From the NCBI GenBank assembly GCA_017472605.1, contig JAFUPV010000019.1, positions 62,001 to 126,000 of the forward strand: 64,000 nt of DNA, in the 5' to 3' direction. This document shows, one piece after another, positions 51,198 to 57,391 of this stretch (position 1 is its first letter; every line of letters begins with the position of its first letter). The translations under genes were made by a program, and so were the position numbers. This DNA comes from Lachnospiraceae bacterium. GTDB taxonomy: Bacteria > Bacillota > Clostridia > Lachnospirales > Lachnospiraceae. The notes beneath the pieces are model-generated. The model was not told where the DNA came from, searched no databases, and saw only the letters and a list, made by a program, of their open reading frames with translations.

Positions 51198-52103
51198 TTG
51201 GAAGCATATCAGGCATTTGCATCGGTCTATGACCGGATGATGGAAGAGATTCCATATGAGATGTGGTGTGACTATGTGACCGGGCTTCTGAAGGAACACG
51301 GCGTTTCTGACGGGCTGCTTCTGGAGCTTGGCTGTGGAACCGGAACGCTGACAGAGCTGTTTGCAGAACGGGGATTTGATATGATCGGCGTGGATGCATC
51401 GGAGGAGATGCTGGCCTGCGCCATGGAGAAACAGGCGTGGAGAGCTGGGGATCCGGACGATACGCTGGAAGAGCTGGAATGGATCGAAGAGGATCCGGAC
51501 GGTGAGCTGGAAGAGCCGGAATGGATCGAAGAGAATCTGGACGGTGTCAGGGCAGAATCAGGAGAAACAGAGACGGACGCAGGTCAGGATCCAAAGAAAA
51601 TCCTGTATCTGCTTCAGGACATGCGTGAGTTTGAACTCTATGGAACGGTGGCGGCTGCAGTCAGTCTTTGTGACACCATGAATTATCTGACGGAATATGA
51701 TGATCTGGTTCAGGTGCTGAAGCTGGTCAACAACTATCTGGATCCGGGCGGTGTTTTCATTTTTGATCTGAAGACTGCCCATTACTTTGCCAATGAGGTG
51801 GGGGATCGGGTATTTGCGGAAGCCGATGAGGATGTCAGCTACATCTGGCAGAATTATTATGATGAAGAAGCGTCCATCAACCAGTATGAACTGACTCTGT
51901 TTCTTCAGGAGGAGGACGGACGATACAGCCGCTGTGATGAAATTCACGAGCAGCGGGCTTACCGACTGGAGGAGGTCCGTGCGGCAATCAGGGAAGCGGG
52001 AATGGAGTTTGTGGCTGCTTATGACGGCTGCAGCAGAAAACCTGCTGATGAGAAAACAAACCGTATGTATTTTGTGGCAAGAGAGAAAGGAAAAAAACAA
52101 TGA
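51198..52103 (+). CDS. Class I SAM-dependent methyltransferase with acidic insertion
   Basis: A TTG at 51198 preceded by AGGGGA at ideal spacing gives the family-typical opening MEAYQAFASVYDRMMEEIPY; an ATG at 51183 would place the start before that site. The product has about 301 residues. LLLELGCGTGTLTELFAERG (about 36-55) is SAM motif I, and ILYLLQDMREFELYG is motif II. Between them is an insertion of about 45 acidic residues absent from typical members, made of two 14-residue copies (TLEELEWIEEDPDG and ELEEPEWIEENLDG). The methyl acceptor is unknown. It overlaps hslO by four bases, so the two are coupled. Confidence 0.88.
   Translation: MEAYQAFASVYDRMMEEIPYEMWCDYVTGLLKEHGVSDGLLLELGCGTGTLTELFAERGFDMIGVDASEEMLACAMEKQAWRAGDPDDTLEELEWIEEDPDGELEEPEWIEENLDGVRAESGETETDAGQDPKKILYLLQDMREFELYGTVAAAVSLCDTMNYLTEYDDLVQVLKLVNNYLDPGGVFIFDLKTAHYFANEVGDRVFAEADEDVSYIWQNYYDEEASINQYELTLFLQEEDGRYSRCDEIHEQRAYRLEEVRAAIREAGMEFVAAYDGCSRKPADEKTNRMYFVAREKGKKQ
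51462..51545 (+). repeat. 42-bp in-frame tandem duplication in the methyltransferase gene
   Basis: Copies at 51462-51503 and 51504-51545 differ at only a few bases and encode the two 14-residue acidic units. Confidence 0.9.
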
Positions 52104-52966
52104 GCGATTATATGATTCGTGCAACAGCGGCAGGCGGTCAGGTCCGCGCTTTTGCCGCAACGACAAGAGATCTGGTAGAATATGCAAGACAGGCCCACAA
52201 CACAAGTCCGGTAGTCAGCGCAGCCCTTGGCCGTACGCTGACTGGCGGTGTGATGATGGGAGCCATGATGAAGAGCGAGAAGGATCTTCTGACAATCAAG
52301 ATTGAAGGCGACGGTCCCATCGGTTCCATGCTGGTGACAGCGGATGCGCTGGGCCATGTAAAGGGCTATGCGCAGAATCCGCAGGTAATTCTTCCTGCCA
52401 ACGACAAGGGAAAGCTGGATGTTGCCAATGCGGTTGGCATCGGTGTCCTGAGTGTGATTAAGGATATTGGTCTGAAGGAGCCCTATGTTGGCCAGACCAT
52501 TCTGATTACCAGCGAGATCGCGGAAGATCTGACTTACTATTTTGCGACTTCCGAGCAGACACCGTCTTCCGTAGGTCTCGGTGTCCTGATGAACCGCGAG
52601 AATACTGTGCGTCAGGCAGGTGGTTTCATTCTGCAGATGATGCCGGATGCGACCGAGGAGACGATCAGCGCTCTGGAGAAGCGCCTGGGAGAGGTTTCCT
52701 CCGTTACTTCCATGCTGGATGCGGGAATGACACCGGAAGCAATTCTGGATCAGCTTCTTGGCGACATGGATCTGGCGATTCTGGATCGGATTCCTGTTTC
52801 TTTCCACTGCGACTGCAGCAAGGAACGTTTCGCCCGCGGAATCGCAAGCATTCAGAAAGCAGACATTCAGGAGATGATCGATGAAGGAAAAGAAATCGAA
52901 GTCTGCTGCCAGTTCTGCAATAAGGCATATGCGTTTTCACCGGAGGAATTGAAGGAACTTCTGTAA
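52100..52966 (+). CDS. hslO: Hsp33 redox-regulated chaperone
   Basis: The 288-residue protein matches Hsp33 over its full length. The N-terminal core (1-225) includes SPVVSAALGRTLTGGVMMGA and IKIEGDGPIGSMLVTADALG. The C-terminal zinc-binding redox switch has the CxC motif in FHCDCSKERF (about 236) and the CxxC motif in CQFCNKAY (about 272). Oxidation releases zinc and activates holdase activity in the cytosol. The start overlaps the methyltransferase stop (ATGA). Confidence 0.97.
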   Translation: MSDYMIRATAAGGQVRAFAATTRDLVEYARQAHNTSPVVSAALGRTLTGGVMMGAMMKSEKDLLTIKIEGDGPIGSMLVTADALGHVKGYAQNPQVILPANDKGKLDVANAVGIGVLSVIKDIGLKEPYVGQTILITSEIAEDLTYYFATSEQTPSSVGLGVLMNRENTVRQAGGFILQMMPDATEETISALEKRLGEVSSVTSMLDAGMTPEAILDQLLGDMDLAILDRIPVSFHCDCSKERFARGIASIQKADIQEMIDEGKEIEVCCQFCNKAYAFSPEELKELL

Positions 52967-53115
52967 GTGAGATAAAAACTGCCGTCTGGCAGGAAATGCA
53001 GGATTTATAAAAAGTTAAAAAAAGTTTCAATCAGGCGCAACCGATTCATTTTGTTACTTACATGATAGATGAAAGGTTCAATAAGAACCTAAAAAATTTT
53101 CAGGAGGAAAACAAA

Positions 53116-53703
53116 ATGAAGATGAAGAAAATGGTAGGTATGTGTCTGGTAGCGTTAACAACGTGCGCAATGCTGATTGGCTGCGGCAGCTCGTCAACGA
53201 AAACGCCGGATGAGGCAAAGAGCGGTAAGGTGGTCGTGAACATCGAGGGAACCGTTTCTGCTGTCAATGGAAATGAGATTACACTGGACAGCGGAAAAGT
53301 GGTAGTGATTACGGATGATACGGTTTTTGCAGGCGATCCGGATACCAACAGCCAGGTGAGTGACAAGATTGATGTGGGCAATTTTGTTCAGGGTTACACC
53401 AGTGATGATCTTTCACAGGACAAGGTGAATGCTTCCAGGATCTGGAGCAATGAAGCTATGCAGCGTACAGGAGGAAAGATTGTGATCAATTTTGAAGGTG
53501 TGGTAGCTTCTGTGGATGAAGACAGCGTGACTCTGGACAATGGTCAGGTAGTTCGTTTCAGCGACAGTACAATTGTTACCGATGTAAACGGTGCGGTAAA
53601 TGACGCAGTATTTGCAGAGGGTGGATTTATCCAGGGCTTCACAGAAAATGATCCGACTGATGAAGAAATCACTGCAAAGAGAATCCATATTGTTGTATAT
53701 TGA
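53116..53703 (+). CDS. Lipoprotein with two homologous beta-rich domains
   Basis: The start at 53116 follows CAGGAGG. The 195-residue protein has a lipoprotein signal with lipobox LIGC (cleavage before Cys about 20). Two similar halves follow: GKVVVNIEGTVSAVNGNEIT ... VQGYTSDDLSQDKVNASRIW (about 35-120) and GKIVINFEGVVASVDEDSVT ... IQGFTENDPTDEEITAKRIH (about 125-193). They suggest an internal duplication of an OB-like domain of roughly 75 residues. Function is unknown. It stands 122 bases upstream of a sigma/anti-sigma pair on the same strand, so envelope-stress regulation is a possibility. Confidence 0.85.
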   Translation: MKMKKMVGMCLVALTTCAMLIGCGSSSTKTPDEAKSGKVVVNIEGTVSAVNGNEITLDSGKVVVITDDTVFAGDPDTNSQVSDKIDVGNFVQGYTSDDLSQDKVNASRIWSNEAMQRTGGKIVINFEGVVASVDEDSVTLDNGQVVRFSDSTIVTDVNGAVNDAVFAEGGFIQGFTENDPTDEEITAKRIHIVVY

Positions 53704-53770
53704 TGATATCGGGAGTGAAAGGTCACATGTTTTCTTAAAAAGCATGACTTTGAAATCGGCAGAAACACAG

Positions 53771-53790
53771 GGGGCAAACAGGTTTGCCCC
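53771..53790. promoter_or_regulatory. Palindrome upstream of the sigma factor gene
   Basis: GGGGCAAAC-AG-GTTTGCCCC is a perfect 9-bp inverted repeat with a 2-base centre, 36 bases before the sigma factor start. The tiny centre favours an operator over a hairpin terminator; no T run follows. Confidence 0.5.
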
Positions 53791-53825
53791 TTGCATCATA
53801 TGGACGGGACCAGAGGAAAGAAACA

Positions 53826-54383
53826 ATGACAGATGACAGCATTATTGCTCAGTTTTGGGAACGATCAGAAAATGCAATCAGCAGTACAGCGGAAAAATAT
53901 GGGCGATACCTGATGAAGATTGCCGTCAATATTCTTCGTTTTCCGGAGGATGCGGAGGAGTGCGTTAATGATACCTATTACACGGCGTGGAAGCAGATTC
54001 CACCGGACCATCCGCAGAAACTGCTTCCTTATCTGGGGCGGATCACAAGATGCCTGGCTCTGAACCGGTATGACTATTTGACGGCGCAGAAACGAAATTC
54101 TGATTTCACAGTGCAGCTGACAGAACTGGAGGAATGCCTGAGTCAGCCGGAAACGGTGGAGAGTCAGTATGAAAGCGAGGAGTTGTCTGCGGAAATTTCA
54201 AAATTTCTGAGATCACTGGATCCGGAGAAGCGAAGATTGTTTGTACGTCGGTACTGGTTTTCTGATTCGATTGAGGAGCTTGCCAGTCGGTTTCGAATGA
54301 GTGAAAGCAAAGTGAAGTCGATCCTTTTCCGGGTCAGGAAACAGCTGAAAAGACATCTGGAAAGTGAGGGATATCAGATATGA
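53826..54383 (+). CDS. ECF-type sigma-70 family RNA polymerase sigma factor
   Basis: The start at 53826 lies behind AGAGGAAAG. The 185-residue protein has region 2 (about 15-85; YLMKIAVNILRFPEDAEECV and NDTYYTAWKQIP) and region 4 (about 120-180; RRLFVRRYWFSDSIEELASR and MSESKVKSILFRVRKQLKRH). It directs RNA polymerase to a small regulon. The next gene, overlapping by ATGA, is the likely anti-sigma factor. Confidence 0.93.
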   Translation: MTDDSIIAQFWERSENAISSTAEKYGRYLMKIAVNILRFPEDAEECVNDTYYTAWKQIPPDHPQKLLPYLGRITRCLALNRYDYLTAQKRNSDFTVQLTELEECLSQPETVESQYESEELSAEISKFLRSLDPEKRRLFVRRYWFSDSIEELASRFRMSESKVKSILFRVRKQLKRHLESEGYQI

Positions 54384-55045
54384 ATCGGGAAAAGCTTTAT
54401 CTGGAAATTGGAAACATTGATGATGATCTCATCGAAGAAGCTGCAAACACGTATGGACACAGACGGTATAGAAGCCGGGTGATCCGTCTGATTGGAATTG
54501 CCGCCTGTCTGTGTCTGCTGTGCATTGTTGTCGTTTTCAGCCAGCAGAGAGAGGTAATCTGCTTTAATAAAGGCGGTCTGCCGGTTGCGTCAAAATTACT
54601 GAATGCGTCCGGCGAGGATACAAAGCTTATTCCAATCGATGCGCAGGAACTGTTTGAATATTATGGAATTAATCCGTTTCCTTCCATTCTTTCCGGTCTT
54701 CGAATCGTGGAGAGAGACATGTACTATGTGTATGAAGATCCCCAGGGAAACCGATATGATACGAATGTCATTCAGTATCAGTCTGCTGACGGCGGGCAGG
54801 CACTGTCTGTTGTGATTACGAAGGAGAATCCGGGATACCACGAAACGGATGGTGAGGGAAAACGCTCCAGGATTGATGGTGTTTCTCTTGTGTTGGCAGT
54901 ATCTGATGAAAAATCTGGCGGACTGCCGGTATATTGGGCAGAGATTGGCTGGGAAGAGGTTTATCTGCGAATTGTATCAGACCGGATGGATGAGACATCG
55001 TTTGTAAATGCGATTCGGGAAGTGATTGCGCTGTTGAAGAAATAG
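54380..55045 (+). CDS. Membrane-anchored anti-sigma factor-like protein
   Basis: The 221-residue protein begins with a short cytoplasmic helix-forming segment (NREKLYLEIGNIDDDLIEEA) that is typical of Firmicutes proteins encoded after ECF sigma factors. A single membrane helix follows (about 37-56; LIGIAACLCLLCIVVVFSQQ), then an extracytoplasmic domain of about 165 residues. Gene order, four-base overlap and topology support a role in holding the sigma factor inactive at the membrane. The release signal is unknown. Confidence 0.8.
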   Translation: MNREKLYLEIGNIDDDLIEEAANTYGHRRYRSRVIRLIGIAACLCLLCIVVVFSQQREVICFNKGGLPVASKLLNASGEDTKLIPIDAQELFEYYGINPFPSILSGLRIVERDMYYVYEDPQGNRYDTNVIQYQSADGGQALSVVITKENPGYHETDGEGKRSRIDGVSLVLAVSDEKSGGLPVYWAEIGWEEVYLRIVSDRMDETSFVNAIREVIALLKK

Positions 55046-55120
55046 TGGAGAGAACTACGGTAAATGTGGTTGAACGCGGATGGATGCGTTTGGCCAAATC
55101 AGCCAAAATACGAAAAAAAG

Positions 55121-55163
55121 AAGCTGCAGCCTGCGCTGAATCTGTTAACGCAGGCTGCAGCTT
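55121..55163 (+). terminator. Terminator of the sigma/anti-sigma operon
   Basis: AAGCTGCAGCCTGCG and CGCAGGCTGCAGCTT pair perfectly over 15 bp around a 13-base loop and are followed by ATATTT. An A run precedes the stem, so it could also work on the minus strand. Confidence 0.9.
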
Positions 55164-55175
55164 ATATTTACGCGA

Positions 55176-55261
55176 GCAGCGAGTCGGGCGAGGGCGCTTG
55201 CGCACGCATCAGACGAGCGCCGCGATAATGAGAGAAACTCGCGTAGCGTGTTTCTCTCATT
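55176..55261. repeat. GC-rich intergenic repeat element, copy B
   Basis: The 46-base core 55176-55221 matches copy A at 23028-23073. As in copy A, an unrelated hairpin follows closely (AATGAGAGAAAC / GTTTCTCTCATT, 55227-55261). The two copies lie in unrelated intergenic sites. Confidence 0.75.
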
Positions 55262-55319
55262 GCGTATGCATCCAGGCGATTTTATAGACAGCGGATTGCA
55301 AATGTTCTGTGCATTGCTG

Positions 55320-56018
55320 TCACAGATGTTTGATTAATTCTTCCACCAGTCTTGCGGAATGGACAGATGCCATCTGGGAAAACTGCGGATAGTCCATGGT
55401 TGCGCTGCCGTCTGCCTTGTCGGAGATGGAACGGACAATCAGGAACGGGATGCGGTTCAGGGAAGCAATCTGAGCGATGGCACCGCCTTCCATCTCCGCG
55501 CACATACCGTGGAAAGTGTCAATCAGGCGGTCTTTGGAGGCGGAGCTGGAAATGAACTGGTCTCCGGTCAGGATGCGGCCCTGGAAAACGGTGACATCCG
55601 GGTTGGCCTCACGGCAGCAGGATGCAGCCAGTTCACGAAGCGTTTCGTCAGCGGTGAAGATTTTTCCGGTATCCGGTATCATACCCGGCTCATAGCCAAG
55701 ATCCTGAACGTCAACGTCATGCTGAATTACGTCGGTGGAAAGAACGATGTCGCCGATGTTGATGTCGGCGTTGAGAGAGCCTGCGGCCCCTGTGTTGATC
55801 AGGTACTTGACATCAAACAGGTCAGCAAGCATCTGTGTGCAGGCTGCCGCGTTTACTTTGCCGATTCCGGCTTTTACAATGACGACGGGATAGTCGTGGA
55901 TGGTTCCGCAGAAGAAGCGGGAAGCAGCTTTTACAACGGTACGCTCCAGGGTCAGAAGGTTGAGAAGCAGGTCAATTTCCTGCTGCTCGGCACCGATGAT
56001 GCCAAGGGTTGGTTTCAT
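55320..56018 (-). CDS. mtnN: 5'-methylthioadenosine/S-adenosylhomocysteine nucleosidase
   Basis: Two ATGs lie two codons apart; the one at 56018 has better spacing from AAAGGAG. The 232-residue protein matches MTA/SAH nucleosidase throughout: GIIGAEQQEIDLL (catalytic Glu near 11), VVIVKAGIGKVNAAACTQML, LINTGAAGSLNADINIGDIV, CAEMEGGAIAQIA (substrate-binding Met-Glu) and RSISDKAD (catalytic Asp near 196). It cleaves adenine from MTA and SAH in methionine salvage and methyl-cycle recycling. Confidence 0.96.
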   Translation of the reverse strand: MKPTLGIIGAEQQEIDLLLNLLTLERTVVKAASRFFCGTIHDYPVVIVKAGIGKVNAAACTQMLADLFDVKYLINTGAAGSLNADINIGDIVLSTDVIQHDVDVQDLGYEPGMIPDTGKIFTADETLRELAASCCREANPDVTVFQGRILTGDQFISSSASKDRLIDTFHGMCAEMEGGAIAQIASLNRIPFLIVRSISDKADGSATMDYPQFSQMASVHSARLVEELIKHL

Positions 56019-56100
56019 AATCATACACTCCTTTTCTAGTCCGGACTGTCTGCTTTTTGCTTATCCGGCAGTTTTTATCAATGAGATATGGAATTGTTCC

Positions 56101-56177
56101 GGTTATTGCTCGTATACTCCATGAGATCCGTAACGGCTACGGTTTATTGATCGTATATTCCATGAGATCCAGAATGG
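56101..56177. repeat. 36-37 bp duplication at the 3' end of the alarmone synthetase gene
   Basis: The sequence around the stop codon (56141-56177) is repeated immediately downstream of the gene (56101-56136) with a one-base indel and several substitutions, so the C-terminal coding tail has been partly duplicated. Confidence 0.75.
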
Positions 56178-57054
56178 TGGCCGTTTCTACAGTCTTCATG
56201 GTGTGCACATAGTCCGCAGAGTCGGTGACGTCGGATGCGGCAGCAGCCTGGAACGCGGCAAGAAGCTCGGAAAAATCAGGGGAATCGCCGGATGGCGAAA
56301 GATCCGAGGATTCAAGCTCAACAGCAGTTCCTTCAACAGCAGCTCCTTCCATACCGGTATCCAGTTCTTCGGAACAGGGCAGCTTTGGCGTGGAGCCGGA
56401 ATCGATCATTTTCCGGATTTCCTGCATGCGCAGATCGGTCGCAGTGATCACGTCGGCACAGTGGCGCAGCTCATTTGTGATGAAATCCATGTTTTCCACA
56501 TGCTTTTTATATTTCATCTTGTGGTCAAGACTTGCCCAGAAATCCATGGCGATCGTTCTGTACTGCACTTCCACATGCATATATCTTTTATCAGAAGAAA
56601 GATAAATCGGGATTTCCAGGATCTGATGCAGGCTGCGGTATCCGTTGGGTTTGGGACAGCGGATGTAGTCGCGGACCTCCGTCACCCGGATATCATCCTG
56701 CATTGCCAGCAGGGACGATACGGTATAAATATCATCCGGAAAGGAACAGATGACGCGGACGCCGGCGATGTCGTTGAGATGGTTCTCCATGCTTTCAATG
56801 GTAAGCGGAAGCCCTTTTCGGTTCAGCTTTTCCAAAATGCTCATGGGAGACTTGATCCTGGTTTTAATCGTCTCGATCGGGTTGCGCTGGTACTGTGTGC
56901 TGAACTCTTCATTCAGGACTTTCAGTTTTGTTTCTATTTCCATCAATGCACAGCGGTTATAGACCATCAGATCCAGGAACGGCTTCATGGATTTGAAATA
57001 TTTTTCCGTCTGTTCCAGCTGGGCCTGATTTAAAATGGTTTCTGATTCTGCCAT
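56137..57054 (-). CDS. Small alarmone synthetase-like GTP pyrophosphokinase
   Basis: The 305-residue protein contains a RelA/SpoT synthetase domain (about 40-205): IKTRIKSPMSILEKLNRKGL, NDIAGVRVICSFPDDIYTVS and PKPNGYRSLHQILEIP are typical, with the catalytic Glu in HVEVQYRTIAMDFWASLDHK. There is no hydrolase domain, so it resembles RelQ/SasB-type synthetases, which make (p)ppGpp. It is about 90 residues longer than RelQ, with a low-complexity acidic tail (GMEGAAVEGTAVELESSDLS near 235) that itself looks duplicated. It is a single gene, separated from mtnN by 118 bases. Confidence 0.9.
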   Translation of the reverse strand: MAESETILNQAQLEQTEKYFKSMKPFLDLMVYNRCALMEIETKLKVLNEEFSTQYQRNPIETIKTRIKSPMSILEKLNRKGLPLTIESMENHLNDIAGVRVICSFPDDIYTVSSLLAMQDDIRVTEVRDYIRCPKPNGYRSLHQILEIPIYLSSDKRYMHVEVQYRTIAMDFWASLDHKMKYKKHVENMDFITNELRHCADVITATDLRMQEIRKMIDSGSTPKLPCSEELDTGMEGAAVEGTAVELESSDLSPSGDSPDFSELLAAFQAAAASDVTDSADYVHTMKTVETATILDLMEYTINKP

Positions 57055-57125
57055 GTTAAATGACCTCCAATCAATGGTATTTTATCACACAGGCCTGCGG
57101 CGGGCAAGTAAACTTTCTATTAATC

Positions 57126-57147
57126 TTGATGGATTATAATATATCAA
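57126..57147. promoter_or_regulatory. leuA -10 region inside an imperfect palindrome
   Basis: TATAAT at 57135-57140 lies at the centre of TTGATGGATTA/TAATATATCAA, a 22-bp imperfect inverted repeat (9 of 11 pairs). The -35 is weak. Such an overlap suits repression of leuA. The alarmone synthetase promoter should lie nearby on the other strand. Confidence 0.45.
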
Positions 57148-57232
57148 CAAAACTGATTAAAATTACCACTACACATTTTGCAGTGTCTATGGTAAGATAA
57201 AATCCACCTATTAAATTGATGATTTTTAATTC

Positions 57233-57391
57233 ATGTACTGGCACAGCGGGATCGCGGTTGTGGTCAGGCTGGAAGTCAGTACACTGGTCTGCATGGACGT
57301 CTGTCGGAGCGCGGCGGTAAGGAAACGTGCGAAGGCAGCGAACATGTTGGTTTTCATAATTATAGAAGGAAATGAGAGGATGTTTATATGA
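57233..57391 (+). CDS. Possible leader peptide overlapping the leuA start
   Basis: An open frame of 52 codons starts at an ATG at 57233 and ends in a TGA that overlaps the leuA ATG (ATGA). It begins MYWHSGIAVVVRLEVSTLVC, rich in Val, Ile and Leu, as in many branched-chain leader peptides. Evidence against it: no good ribosome binding site precedes it, and I see no clear terminator hairpin between it and leuA. The opposite strand is also open here. Treat it as a candidate only. Confidence 0.3.
   Translation: MYWHSGIAVVVRLEVSTLVCMDVCRSAAVRKRAKAANMLVFIIIEGNERMFI

Noticed and set aside
57148-57387. T-box or classical leucine attenuator before leuA
   Set aside because: I could not find a T-box sequence or a terminator hairpin with a T run in this stretch.
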